Of a stretch of 40,887 nucleotides of DNA, positions 6,916 through 16,337 are shown piece after piece. The stretch comes from an uncultured Bacteroidales bacterium. Its GTDB lineage: Bacteria; Bacteroidota; Bacteroidia; Bacteroidales; UBA932. Every line of letters begins with the position of its first letter. Position 1 is the stretch's first letter. A model generated the notes under the pieces. The model was not told the origin of the DNA and did not search any database. It saw only the letters and a list, made by a program, of their open reading frames with translations. The DNA lies in contig CAJUEK010000013.1 in the NCBI GenBank assembly GCA_910585445.1, positions 11,383 through 52,269 of the forward strand. The letters are read 5' to 3'. The translations under genes were made by a program, and so were the position numbers.

Positions 6916-9900
6916 GTTCGAAATCTGTCGGAACAATTGCCGCATTACTCGGAAAACCATCCGATGTGTTCTGCAGCGGGCTCTTCCTGTCTGCCCGATG
7001 GTTCGTCGTATCCCAGCTTTCTTATGAGGGCATTCAGGTCATCGTGCTTCCTGACAGGGAGTCTGCTGAATATTGTGCGGTTGACCTGTATAATCTGATT
7101 GAGGGAGACTGCGTGTTCTTCATGCCTGATTCGGGAAAGACTCTTGAAAAGAGCAATTACAAGGCTTCGCTCGGAGTCCAGAGGACATCTGCCATAGGAA
7201 AAATCATGGAATATGGCGGCGGATCTCTTGTAATTGTGACATATCCTGCCGCTCTGGAGGAGGCTGTGCCTGTGCCGGATGAAATAAGGAAAGCGGTAAT
7301 GAGACTTTCCGTCGGGGATGAGATAAGCCATGACTCTCTTGCAGAAACTTTGGTGGAGAACGGTTTTGAGAGGGTTGATTTCGTGGCCGAGCCGGGACAG
7401 TTTGCCATAAGGGGGGCTGTGGCCGACATTTTCTCCTATTCGTACAATGACCCTTTCAGGATATCTTTCTTCGGTGACGAAATAGAGACCATAAATATAT
7501 TCGACTGCAATTCCCAGCTGTCCAAGGAAAAGGTGAAAGTGGCTGAGATAAGTCCTGATATAGTCGTGTCGGATGCCGTGCAGGCGTGTGCATGCATTAC
7601 GGACATTCTGCCTCCCGATACTCTGGTATGGCTGGACTCCTCAGACATGTATAAGGACAAGGAGTTCTTCGCACGTCTTGGACAGTTCCGAAAGGTATGG
7701 CTGGAAGTGCCTCTTTCAATGCAGGACGTGGAACCGGTAAAATTCAATATTTCTCCGCAGCCCGTCTTCAACAAGAATTTCGAACTGCTTGCGGAAGACA
7801 TACGGAAGCGTCTTGAAGAAGGCTATAAGGTCAGAATATACGGGGAAAAGCAGTCCCAGCTTGAAAGGCTGCGTTCCATACTTTCCGCAAATGCCGGTGT
7901 CATGCCGGAGTTCGTTCCAGGCTGCAATATACACAACGGATTCATAGACCGTGACGACAAGGTCTGCTGCTACAGTGACCATGAGATTTTCGACCGTTTC
8001 CACAGGGTGAGCATAAGGCGTTCGGTGGAAAAGAGCGAGCAGCTTACCATAAATGACCTGACAGCATTCTCCATAGGTGACTATATTGTGCATATAGATT
8101 ATGGAGTCGGCATTTTCGGGGGACTTGTGCGCATGAAGGATGACAAGGGAAGGATGCATGAGGTCGTGAAGCTTACATACAAGGACAATGATGTCGTGTT
8201 CGTGTCCGTGCATGCCCTGCACAAGATTTCAAGATATAAGTCAAAGGATTCTGAGCCTCCCAAGATACACAAGCTTGGCTCGAAGGTGTGGCAGAATCTC
8301 AAGGCAAGCACCAAATCCAAGGTCAAGGACATTGCGAAGGACCTTATACAGCTGTATGCCAAGCGGAAGAGTGCCAAGGGATTTGCATTTTCAGCGGACA
8401 CATATATGCAGCAGGAGCTTGAGTCTTCGTTCATGTATGAGGATACTCCGGATCAGGAGAAGGCCATTCAGGCCGTGAAGATGGACATGGAGGACGAATG
8501 CCCTATGGACAGGCTCGTTTGCGGGGATGTCGGATTCGGAAAGACCGAGGTTGCCGTCAGGGCTGCATTCAAGGCCGTTGCGGACAGCAAGCAAGTAGCT
8601 GTGCTTGTGCCTACTACAATTCTTGCGCTTCAGCATTTCAATACGTTCCGAGGGCGTCTGAAGGACTTTCCTTGCAATATTGATTATGTGAGCCGCCTTA
8701 GGACCGCCAAGGAGATAGCAGACGTAAAGAAGCGTCTGAAAGCCGGTACCTTGGATATTGTAATCGGCACTCATAAGCTTGTGGGAAAGGACTTTGAATT
8801 CAAGGACTTGGGGCTTCTCATTATTGACGAGGAGCAGAAGTTCGGGGTCAGCACGAAAGAGAAGCTGCGCCAGATTAAGGCTTCAGTGGATACGCTCACC
8901 CTTACTGCCACTCCGATTCCGAGGACGCTTCAGTTTTCTCTGCTCGGTGCAAGGGACCTTTCAATCATAAGCACTCCCCCTCCGAACAGGATACCTGTGC
9001 AGACCGAGATAATGCTTTTCGACCCGGACGAGATGCGCCGTATAATCAGTTATGAGCTTAACCGTGGCGGGCAGCTGTTTTTCGTTCATAACAGGGCCGA
9101 GGAACTTCCTGCCATCTGTGACATTTTGCAGAGGCTAATGCCGGACATGAAGATTTGTGTGGCTCATGGACAGATGGAAGCCAAGGTACTGGAAAACAAG
9201 ATATTGGATTTCATGGCAGGAGATTATGACATGCTGCTTTGCACGACCATCATAGAGAACGGTCTTGATGTGCCGAATGCCAACACTATAATAATAAACC
9301 AGGCGCAGAACATCGGTCTGAGCGGACTTCATCAGCTCCGCGGACGTGTGGGCCGTTCGAACAGGCGTGCATTCTGTTATCTCATAGTGCCGCCGCTTGT
9401 ATCCCTGACGGATGAGGCCAGAAGGCGTCTGAAGGCCATAGAGTCATTCTCAGACTTGGGAAGCGGGTTCAATATCGCAATGCAGGATCTTGACATAAGG
9501 GGTGCAGGAAACCTGCTTGGTGCGGAGCAGAGCGGATTCATAACCGACATGGGATTCGAGACATATCAGAAGATTCTTGCGGAGGCAATGGAGGAGCTCG
9601 GGGTTGAGACTGGCATAACCGTGAAGAATACGGTGGACAGCTATGTTGCGGACTGTACCGTTGAGACTGACCAGCTTGCGCTTATACCTGACGGTTACAT
9701 TGATTTGACGGCAGAGAAGATAAGGATATATAAGGAACTGGATTCGTTGTCTTCGGACAAGGAGCTGGCCGGAATGAAAGCCAGGCTTGAAGACCGCTTC
9801 GGCAAGATGCCCGCTGAGCTTGAACGCCTGTTCGGCATTGTCAAGATAAGGAGGATGGGCGAAAAGCTCGGCTTCGAGAAAATAATAATAAAGAACGGGG

Positions 9901-10091
9901 TGATGATAGCCTTTTTCATATCCAACCCTATGGCTTCATATTACAGGAGCGACCGGTTCACCAAGGTGCTGGAAAACATAACTGCCAATCCGAAGATGTT
10001 TGAGCTGAAGCAGAACGAAAACAGGCTCAGGATTCTTGTGAGAAATGTGAACGGCATATCAGCAGCTTGTGATATTTTGAAGAAGTTATAG
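6885..10091 (+). CDS. mfd: transcription-repair coupling factor Mfd
   Basis: Mfd is a DNA translocase that removes RNA polymerase stalled at lesions and recruits UvrA. The protein has 1068 residues, somewhat shorter than the E. coli protein (about 1150). Order of parts: UvrB-like region at about 1-300, RNA-polymerase interaction (CarD/TRCF) domain near 390-465, helicase lobe 1 with GDVGFGKTE near 547-555 and DEEQKFG near 645, helicase lobe 2 with QLRGRVGRS, and the C-terminal TRCF (D7) domain around 930-1030. The start at 6885 is the first ATG. A second ATG seven codons later is possible. The start region overlaps two DnaA-box-like sites. The coaX promoter lies inside the last codons. Confidence 0.97.
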   Translation: MNRKFAKMLISSKSVGTIAALLGKPSDVFCSGLFLSARWFVVSQLSYEGIQVIVLPDRESAEYCAVDLYNLIEGDCVFFMPDSGKTLEKSNYKASLGVQRTSAIGKIMEYGGGSLVIVTYPAALEEAVPVPDEIRKAVMRLSVGDEISHDSLAETLVENGFERVDFVAEPGQFAIRGAVADIFSYSYNDPFRISFFGDEIETINIFDCNSQLSKEKVKVAEISPDIVVSDAVQACACITDILPPDTLVWLDSSDMYKDKEFFARLGQFRKVWLEVPLSMQDVEPVKFNISPQPVFNKNFELLAEDIRKRLEEGYKVRIYGEKQSQLERLRSILSANAGVMPEFVPGCNIHNGFIDRDDKVCCYSDHEIFDRFHRVSIRRSVEKSEQLTINDLTAFSIGDYIVHIDYGVGIFGGLVRMKDDKGRMHEVVKLTYKDNDVVFVSVHALHKISRYKSKDSEPPKIHKLGSKVWQNLKASTKSKVKDIAKDLIQLYAKRKSAKGFAFSADTYMQQELESSFMYEDTPDQEKAIQAVKMDMEDECPMDRLVCGDVGFGKTEVAVRAAFKAVADSKQVAVLVPTTILALQHFNTFRGRLKDFPCNIDYVSRLRTAKEIADVKKRLKAGTLDIVIGTHKLVGKDFEFKDLGLLIIDEEQKFGVSTKEKLRQIKASVDTLTLTATPIPRTLQFSLLGARDLSIISTPPPNRIPVQTEIMLFDPDEMRRIISYELNRGGQLFFVHNRAEELPAICDILQRLMPDMKICVAHGQMEAKVLENKILDFMAGDYDMLLCTTIIENGLDVPNANTIIINQAQNIGLSGLHQLRGRVGRSNRRAFCYLIVPPLVSLTDEARRRLKAIESFSDLGSGFNIAMQDLDIRGAGNLLGAEQSGFITDMGFETYQKILAEAMEELGVETGITVKNTVDSYVADCTVETDQLALIPDGYIDLTAEKIRIYKELDSLSSDKELAGMKARLEDRFGKMPAELERLFGIVKIRRMGEKLGFEKIIIKNGVMIAFFISNPMASYYRSDRFTKVLENITANPKMFELKQNENRLRILVRNVNGISAACDILKKL

Positions 10092-10107
10092 AGTTTTTGT
10101 AATTTTG
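10076..10107 (+). promoter_or_regulatory. coaX operon promoter (perfect Bacteroidota consensus)
   Basis: TTTG at 10076-10079, a 20-base spacer and TAATTTTG at 10100-10107 match the -33/-7 consensus exactly. Transcription would start near 10113, about 17 bases before the coaX GTG. The -33 box lies within the mfd 3' end. Confidence 0.75.
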
Positions 10108-10129
10108 CATTTCCCAAACAGAAACGATT

Positions 10130-10843
10130 GTGGCCAATCTTATAATAGACATAGGAAATACTGCCCTCAAGGCGGCTTGGGCCGACGGCATGACGCTCGG
10201 CAAGACATTCAGATACCAGGGGGAGAAGATGCTTGACTTCATTCTCTCTCTTACTTCAAGGACAAGGCCTGATACCATGGTACTGAGCAGCGTAAGGCAT
10301 TTTTCCCAGCAGGGCATATCGGTTCTTCGCGCTGAGTGCGAGAGGCTTATTGTAATTTCTGATGACATGCTTTCGCAATATGGGCTTCCATCCTGCATAA
10401 CTCCGGACAGGGCAGCTTCCATTATTGCGGCGAGGTATCTTTTCAAAGGGCGTGGATGTACCATATTTGATTTCGGCACCACACTTACCATAGATTTCAT
10501 AGGGGCGGACGGCAATTTCGGGGGAGGTTGCATATCTCCGGGATGCAGGACAAGATTCAAGGCCCTGCACCGTTATTCAAGGTCCCTGCCTCTGCTTGAT
10601 ATTCCTGAATCCCATTCTGGTGCAGGTACTGATGTGGCTTCTTCCATTTCCTCCGGTGTCATATCGGGCATAATATTTGAAATAGAAGGGCACATTTGCC
10701 GTCACGGTGACAATGTCAATGTTTTTACCGGCGGTGATGCGATTTATTTTGCAAAACAGATGAAAAACTCCATCTTTGTAGTTTGTAACCTCGTTCTCAT
10801 GGGGTTGGCTTTAATAGCTGTTGAATATGATAGGAAAGATTGA
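10130..10843 (+). CDS. coaX: type III pantothenate kinase
   Basis: CoaX phosphorylates pantothenate, the first step of coenzyme A synthesis, in the cytoplasm. The 237-residue protein shows the family motifs: DIGNTALKAAW at the N-terminus (phosphate-binding Asp), DFGTTLTIDFIG in the middle, and GGGCISPGCRTRFKAL. The start is GTG (GTG GCC AAT), placed 22 bases after a consensus -7 box. It heads a run of same-strand genes with overlapping or very short junctions: the next ATG lies 17 bases inside its 3' end. The link to envelope genes is positional, not functional. Confidence 0.93.
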   Translation: MANLIIDIGNTALKAAWADGMTLGKTFRYQGEKMLDFILSLTSRTRPDTMVLSSVRHFSQQGISVLRAECERLIVISDDMLSQYGLPSCITPDRAASIIAARYLFKGRGCTIFDFGTTLTIDFIGADGNFGGGCISPGCRTRFKALHRYSRSLPLLDIPESHSGAGTDVASSISSGVISGIIFEIEGHICRHGDNVNVFTGGDAIYFAKQMKNSIFVVCNLVLMGLALIAVEYDRKD

Positions 10844-12140
10844 AAGAATATTTCTTGTGTCAGTGTTTCTCATCATGGGTGTCTGCTCGTATGCGCAGCA
10901 GGGTACTTATGGTGCGTATTCTCCGTATTCCATCTTCGGAATAGGAGACATTTCAAAGGAGGGCACTGCGTACAACAAGAGCATGGGAGGCACAGGAATA
11001 GCCACAAGGAACAGGAGATTCATCAATTACCTGAACCCTGCGGCCGTTACCGCCAGGGATTCCCTTGCTTTCATGGCGGACTTCGGCCTTGTACAGAAGA
11101 ATACCCTCTACCGTCAGGGGGACATCAAGTCAGGAAACAATACATTCAACGTATATGATTTCGTATTGAGCTTCCCTATCTACAGGTCATCTGCATTTAT
11201 GGTGGGAATAACGCCATACAGTGATGTAGGATATGATTTTTCTTCAGTCGAGACTGACCCGGACATAATCGGACAGACAGGTAACATCTCATATGACTCA
11301 TACGGTACCGGAAGCGTATATCAGGTGTTCGGAGGAGCCGGAGTCACTCTTTGGAAAAGATTTTCCGTTGGTGCCGAGATAATATATTATTTCGGAAATC
11401 TCGACAAGGTCACCAGGATGGACTATGCCAATTCTTCCTACAGGTCTGTCAACAGCGGAAGTGAGCTGATGGTCAGGGGTGTAACAGGTAAATTCGGACT
11501 CCAGTATGAGCAGAAGCTCGGAGGTGACGTGTCTATGATAATAGGTGCCACATATAAGCTCGGTACTGGAATGAGGGGATATGCCACCAATTACAGGTAC
11601 GCCAATCAGTCAAGCGTGACCGATACTCTAAAGCATAAGGTTGACACTCTTGCCAAGACGGGAGTAAGGTTTGCCGATGAGCTTGGAATAGGTATCAGCT
11701 TCAAAGGCGGCGAGAGATGGAGCGCGGAGTTCAATTATCTCAGGTCAGACTGGAGAAAGTCGGGCATGGACAAGGCGCAGGGATTTTCTGCCGTGGGTGA
11801 TTCGAGATTCAGCTCCACTGTGTCGCAGTCATTCAGGGCTGGCTTTGAGATTGTTCCGAACCGTAACGATATCAGGTACTATCTGAGGAGATGCGCCTAT
11901 CGTGCCGGTGTATATTATGACCAGGCCTATTATAAGCTGGACGGGAACAATGTCAACTCTGTGGGACTTACCCTTGGCGTTACTCTTCCTGTGTACAGGT
12001 GGTACAACGGAATATCACTCGGTGTGGATGTTGGACAGAGGGCAAGCACGAGGAACAATATGATAAGGGAAAGGTACGCGATGTTCGTGATAGGCTTCAA
12101 TATACACGACATCTGGTTCCAGAAACCAAGATATAATTAA
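10827..12140 (+). CDS. putative outer-membrane beta-barrel protein
   Basis: This 437-residue protein has a signal peptide (cleavage after CSYA, near residue 22). Its mature part is rich in alternating aromatic/Gly/Ser strands and repeated short turns, as in beta-barrels. The opening QGTYGAYSPYSIFGIGDISKEGTAYNKSMGGTGIATRN resembles Bacteroidota FadL/OmpP1-like or PorV-like barrels. I do not recognise a specific named family. The ATG at 10827 overlaps coaX by 17 bases; an upstream in-frame TTG at 10821 adds two residues. It overlaps the next gene by one base (TAATG), so co-translation is likely. The final strand lacks the usual terminal aromatic, ending KPRYN. Confidence 0.75.
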   Translation: MIGKIERIFLVSVFLIMGVCSYAQQGTYGAYSPYSIFGIGDISKEGTAYNKSMGGTGIATRNRRFINYLNPAAVTARDSLAFMADFGLVQKNTLYRQGDIKSGNNTFNVYDFVLSFPIYRSSAFMVGITPYSDVGYDFSSVETDPDIIGQTGNISYDSYGTGSVYQVFGGAGVTLWKRFSVGAEIIYYFGNLDKVTRMDYANSSYRSVNSGSELMVRGVTGKFGLQYEQKLGGDVSMIIGATYKLGTGMRGYATNYRYANQSSVTDTLKHKVDTLAKTGVRFADELGIGISFKGGERWSAEFNYLRSDWRKSGMDKAQGFSAVGDSRFSSTVSQSFRAGFEIVPNRNDIRYYLRRCAYRAGVYYDQAYYKLDGNNVNSVGLTLGVTLPVYRWYNGISLGVDVGQRASTRNNMIRERYAMFVIGFNIHDIWFQKPRYN

Positions 12141-13492
12141 TGAAAAAAAACACAAATAACGCTATGAAACGAATTGTACTGTTGATTTCTTTTGCCGTTT
12201 TGGCATCATTCGGCGGCAGGACTGTTTCCGCTCAGGGAAAGTATGGTCCGGACAGCACCGAGTGCATCAAGTATCTGTCTTATTACACTGAATATTATAA
12301 GCAGAAGAATTATGAGGCGGCTTTGCCTAACTGGCGGCTTGCGTACAAATACTGTCCTCCTACTGCCAGGTATTCAATGCTTTCTGACGGAACTACACTT
12401 ATCCGCAACCTGATAAACAAGAATGCTTCCAATGCAGTATATAAGGAGCAGCTCATTGATTCTCTCATGACCATCTATGACCAGAGAGTTGAGTATTGGC
12501 CTAAATATAAGGTGGCTTCTCTAAACAACAAGGCTCTTGACATGTACAATTACATGAAAGATGAGCCTGTAAAGCTTCTTGAGGGCCTGACTGATGTAGT
12601 TAGCAAGACCGGAGTGAAGACCAAGCCCAACATCTTCCTTCTTCAGCTCAATACTGCTGTTGAGCTTTACAAGATGGGAATGCTTGAGCCTGAGAAAGTA
12701 ATCGATATCTATGAGACCGGTGTTGAGACTCTTGCGAAGATTACTCCCAAGAATGACGTGGAGAGAAGGAGCATCGAGAAGAACGTGACTGATTTTGAGA
12801 GCATTTTCATCGGAAGCCAGGTTGCGAGCTGCGACAATCTCATCTCACTTTTCACTCCGAGGTACGAGGCTGACCCTCAGAATCTTGACCTTGCGAAGAA
12901 TATAGTAAGGATGATGGGACTGACTGACGGATGTACCGACAATGACCTCTTCCTCAAGGCTGTTACGACAATGTACACAATGGAGCCTTCATATACTTCC
13001 GCTTATTATCTATATAAGCTTTATGCAGGAAGAAATGATATGGAGAATGCCATAAAGTATATGGACGAGGCTATCGCATATCCTGAGTCTGACAATGTGA
13101 CTGACGCCGGATATTGGTTTGAGCTCGCGGCTTTCTGCTACAAGAACGGAAACAGCGCAAAGGCATATTCAGCAGCACAGGAGGCAGCAAAGCTTGATGA
13201 GGCTATTGCAGGAAAGGCTTATATGCTTATCGGAACCATCTGGGGTTCAATGGTATGCAGCGGAAATGAAATAGAGAGAAGGGCACCTTACTGGGTTGCT
13301 GTCGATTATATGACAAAGGCCAAGAATGCAGATCCATCCCTTGCAAGCGATGCCGCCAATTTGATAAGGCAGTATAGCGCATATTATCCTCAGACAGCGG
13401 AGGCGTTCATGTATGACCTTACAGATGGACAGTCATATACAGTCTCATGCGGCGGAATGAGGGCCGTTACTACCGTAAGGACACAGAAATAA
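12140..13492 (+). CDS. secreted TPR-repeat protein
   Basis: This 450-residue protein has a signal peptide: MKRIVLLISFAVLASFGG..SAQGK, whose ATG at 12164 is an alternative start. Degenerate tetratricopeptide helices follow, such as YYTEYYKQKNYEAALPNW and AYYLYKLYAGRNDMENAIKYMDEA, and it probably acts in the periplasm as a scaffold. The first ATG overlaps the stop of the preceding barrel gene, and lptC begins seven bases after its own stop. The arrangement barrel-TPR-LptC-PpiD suggests a role in outer-membrane assembly. That is inference from context; the repeats alone give no substrate. Confidence 0.8.
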   Translation: MKKNTNNAMKRIVLLISFAVLASFGGRTVSAQGKYGPDSTECIKYLSYYTEYYKQKNYEAALPNWRLAYKYCPPTARYSMLSDGTTLIRNLINKNASNAVYKEQLIDSLMTIYDQRVEYWPKYKVASLNNKALDMYNYMKDEPVKLLEGLTDVVSKTGVKTKPNIFLLQLNTAVELYKMGMLEPEKVIDIYETGVETLAKITPKNDVERRSIEKNVTDFESIFIGSQVASCDNLISLFTPRYEADPQNLDLAKNIVRMMGLTDGCTDNDLFLKAVTTMYTMEPSYTSAYYLYKLYAGRNDMENAIKYMDEAIAYPESDNVTDAGYWFELAAFCYKNGNSAKAYSAAQEAAKLDEAIAGKAYMLIGTIWGSMVCSGNEIERRAPYWVAVDYMTKAKNADPSLASDAANLIRQYSAYYPQTAEAFMYDLTDGQSYTVSCGGMRAVTTVRTQK

Positions 13493-13499
13493 CGGAAGC

Positions 13500-14126
13500 T
13501 TGAAAAGCATCATTCATAATATATCGGTGACGGCAACCGCTTTGGCGGTTGCTTTCATCGTTTATTCCTGTAAAGGAAAATTGGGCGAGGCCGACAGCAT
13601 CGTACTTGCGGAGACTCCTGTCCAGACGGTTGATGACATGTTCATTGTGCAGTCTGAGAACGGGATGATAAAGATGAGGGCCGAGGCTCCCCTCATGCAG
13701 AAATACGAAAGGGATACGCTTTGGTATGAGCTTTTTCCTGAGGGTTTCTATGTCTATGGCTACACTGACGAGGGGATGCTTGAGACTGAGATTGTCGCTG
13801 ACAACGCGAGACATCTTAAATATACTGACGGGCGTGAGAGCTGGGAGGCTTTCGGCAATGTTGTGGTCAAGAATCTGATGAATCATCAGGTGATGGAAAC
13901 CGATACCCTGTATTGGGACCAGAAGAACGAGAGAATCCATACGGACTGCTATGTGAAACTGTATTCTCCGAAAGGGTTCATGCAGGGATATGGGATGGAA
14001 TCAGACCAGAGGGCCAGAAACTCCTCAATATTGAATCCTTTCTCAAGTTACGGTATTGTTGTCCAGGACAGTACGAAAGTTTTGGTTGATTCGGCCAATT
14101 TTATAGGACCATTACAAAAAAAATAG
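13500..14126 (+). CDS. lptC: LPS export lipoprotein LptC
   Basis: LptC is the inner-membrane-anchored periplasmic component of the lipopolysaccharide transport bridge and passes LPS from LptB2FG to LptA. The 208-residue product begins at TTG (13500), seven bases after the upstream stop. It has a hydrophobic segment ending VYSC (Cys24), a Bacteroidota-type lipobox. The beta-jellyroll part includes ENGMIKMRAEAPLMQKYE, LETEIVADNARHLKYTDGRESWEAFGNVVVKN and MEXDTLYWDQKNERIHTD-type strands characteristic of LptC/OstA-like domains. The TTG start is unusual but no better in-frame start precedes the signal segment. Confidence 0.87.
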   Translation: MKSIIHNISVTATALAVAFIVYSCKGKLGEADSIVLAETPVQTVDDMFIVQSENGMIKMRAEAPLMQKYERDTLWYELFPEGFYVYGYTDEGMLETEIVADNARHLKYTDGRESWEAFGNVVVKNLMNHQVMETDTLYWDQKNERIHTDCYVKLYSPKGFMQGYGMESDQRARNSSILNPFSSYGIVVQDSTKVLVDSANFIGPLQKK

Positions 14127-14196
14127 CTGCGTATTGGCAGAAAATAGTTATATTCGCACCCCAATATTGATTATAAATCAAAAAAAAACAGATAAA

Positions 14197-16245
14197 ATGG
14201 CAGTTCTTGAAACAATCCGCGTAAAATTCGGGATTCTGATAACAGTGCTCATTGCTGTGGCACTGCTGTCTTTCATAATTGACCCGAGCACGCTGCAGTC
14301 TGTCTCGGCTTCCATGTCATCAAAATATGACGTAGGCGAGATAGCGGGCAAATCAATTTCCTATGAAAATTTCCAGGAAGAGGTTGACAAGCTCACTTCC
14401 ATCAGCGAGATGAACGGTATGCCCGTTCATGGCGAGGAAGCTATGGCAGCGGTCAGAAACCAGGCTTGGAACCAGTTCGTTGATGAATATCTCTTCATTC
14501 CTCAGGCACGCAAGGCGGGCTTTGAAGTCGGAAATGAGGAAATGTACAAGATGATGTCCGGTGAGATAATGTCTCCGGTCCTCATGCAGATTTTCGGCGG
14601 AAACATGTCTAAGGAGCTTCTCGTGCAGCTGGAGAGCCAGGTGAACTCAGACGAGAGCGGACGCATGAGGATGTTCTGGGACAATCTTCTTGAGAATGTC
14701 AAGACGGCCCAGTATTACTCAAAGTATGAGTCTGTGCTCATGAAGAGCAACTTCACCAACTCCCTGATGCTCACAGAGCAGATTAAGGACAACAACAGCA
14801 CTTTTGATGTCGAGTTCGTGATGGTTCCTTTCGGTTTTGCACAGGACACTACTATCGTGGTGAGCGACAAGGAGATAAAGAAATACTATGACTCCCATAA
14901 GAAGTATTACAGGCAGAATGCAAGCCGTGACATTGATTATGTAGTGTTCGAAATCACTCCTTCGGCTGAGGATATAGAGGCTGCAAACAATGCCATTGCA
15001 AATGTATATGAGTCATTTGCCTCTACTGAGAACATGAAGAGCTTCCTGCTTGCAAACTCAGACAGGCCATATGACGCAAGCTGGTATAAGGCAGGCGAGC
15101 TGAACAGGATATCAAGGAAAGTCAACGATTATGCTTTCAGTGAGAATGCGTCTGTTTCTGAGGTCATTTCAGAAGGCAATACTTTCTATGGCGTCAGGGT
15201 AATGGAGAGCGCTATGGTTCCTGATTCTGTGTTCGTAAGCCAGATTTATCTTGAGGGTGATTCCGCTTTGAAGGCTGACTCTCTTGCAGGTGCCGTAAAT
15301 GCAAAGAATTTCAATTCATTGGCTTCCAAGTATTCTGCAGTTTATCAGGAAGGTTCCGACAAGCAGGGCATGTGGCTTCTTCTGAACAATGCCATGACTC
15401 TCCCTGGCTTTGATATGAACGAGCCTTTCGTCATGAATGACCAGAACGGAAAATGGGTGCTCCTTGTAACAGGCAAGACTTCTCCTGTCGCCAAGAAGAG
15501 AGTGGCAGTTCTTGAAAAGACAGCCCAGGCAAGCAACAAGACAAGGAATGAGTTTTATGCCAAGGCCAATACTCTTGCTACCAAGTCTGCAGGAAAATAT
15601 GAGAATTTCCAGAATGCGGTCAAAGAGGACGGTCTGTATGCTTACCCTGTAAGCAAGATGGCTGAGGGAGCGAACAGCCTCAATTCCATCGACAACACCA
15701 AGGAAGTAAGCAGATGGGCTTTCGAGGCCAAGGTAGGAGATGTTTCCAACATCATATCAATCGACAACAAGTATTATATCGTGGCTGCCCTCAAGGGAAT
15801 ACATGAGGAAGGATATACTGACATCAAGGAGGTTTCTCCTGTAATCCGCAACATCCTTCACCATCAGAAACTTGCTGACAAGAAGACAGCTGAGGTTGCA
15901 GGCAAGATTGAAGGACTTGGTGATCTTCAGTCAATCGCTGATGCTCTCGGAACTGCTGTAAGCAAAAAGGACGGAATGACTTTCGCTTCTTTCACTTCAT
16001 ATGGTCTTGACAATGTGTTCATCGGTGCTGCTTCGGTTGCTGAGGAAGGCAAGGTCTGCGGTCCTCTCAAGGGTCTCAACGGAGTCTATGTCTATAAGGT
16101 TACAGGACGTGACAACGGAGCATTCTTCACTGAGGATGATGCAAATAACCGCAACATGCAGTTGGCTTACTATGCGATGAGGATGTACCGTCCGGTTATG
16201 GAAGAGGCTGCTGATGTGAAGAACAATATAGCCCGTTTCTATTAA
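14197..16245 (+). CDS. PpiD/SurA-like peptidylprolyl isomerase, membrane-anchored periplasmic chaperone
   Basis: This 682-residue protein is counted from the ATG at 14197 (MAVLETIRVKFG). A longer reading from 14134 adds 21 residues with no family match. One transmembrane helix, about residues 11-30, anchors a large periplasmic part. The SurA_N-like region (EIAGKSISYENFQEEVDKL... AVRNQAWNQFVDEYLF) is followed by a parvulin-like domain around residues 340-430 and a C-terminal helical region. The parvulin core looks divergent, so chaperone activity is more secure than isomerase activity. It ends an envelope operon 70 bases after lptC, and a strong terminator follows. Confidence 0.87.
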   Translation: MAVLETIRVKFGILITVLIAVALLSFIIDPSTLQSVSASMSSKYDVGEIAGKSISYENFQEEVDKLTSISEMNGMPVHGEEAMAAVRNQAWNQFVDEYLFIPQARKAGFEVGNEEMYKMMSGEIMSPVLMQIFGGNMSKELLVQLESQVNSDESGRMRMFWDNLLENVKTAQYYSKYESVLMKSNFTNSLMLTEQIKDNNSTFDVEFVMVPFGFAQDTTIVVSDKEIKKYYDSHKKYYRQNASRDIDYVVFEITPSAEDIEAANNAIANVYESFASTENMKSFLLANSDRPYDASWYKAGELNRISRKVNDYAFSENASVSEVISEGNTFYGVRVMESAMVPDSVFVSQIYLEGDSALKADSLAGAVNAKNFNSLASKYSAVYQEGSDKQGMWLLLNNAMTLPGFDMNEPFVMNDQNGKWVLLVTGKTSPVAKKRVAVLEKTAQASNKTRNEFYAKANTLATKSAGKYENFQNAVKEDGLYAYPVSKMAEGANSLNSIDNTKEVSRWAFEAKVGDVSNIISIDNKYYIVAALKGIHEEGYTDIKEVSPVIRNILHHQKLADKKTAEVAGKIEGLGDLQSIADALGTAVSKKDGMTFASFTSYGLDNVFIGAASVAEEGKVCGPLKGLNGVYVYKVTGRDNGAFFTEDDANNRNMQLAYYAMRMYRPVMEEAADVKNNIARFY

Positions 16246-16272
16246 TAGAAAATTTCCTTATGAAATATGAAA

Positions 16273-16312
16273 GGACGCGACCGGCCGGTTGCGTCCTTTT
16301 TGTTTGTTTTTT
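16273..16312 (+). terminator. strong intrinsic terminator after the coaX-ppiD operon
   Basis: GGACGCGACCGG (16273-16284) is followed directly by CCGGTTGCGTCC (16285-16296), a 12-base self-complementary arm with one G-U pair. A T-rich tract follows to 16312. The -33/-7 elements of the next gene begin within and just after the T tract. Confidence 0.9.
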
Positions 16313-16332
16313 GAATGATTGCAGTATATTTG
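16303..16332 (+). promoter_or_regulatory. promoter of the thioredoxin lipoprotein gene
   Basis: TTTG at 16303-16306 and a perfect -7 box TATATTTG at 16325-16332, 18 bases apart. The ATG at 16338 begins only six bases after the -7 box, which would make the message nearly leaderless. Confidence 0.55.
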
Positions 16333-16337
16333 CCTGT

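Noticed and set aside
8188..8478. Long alternative frames inside mfd, sdhA, the metalloprotease gene and other large genes
   Set aside because: These are Arg/Ser/Cys-rich shadows of clearly conserved proteins on the other frame or strand.
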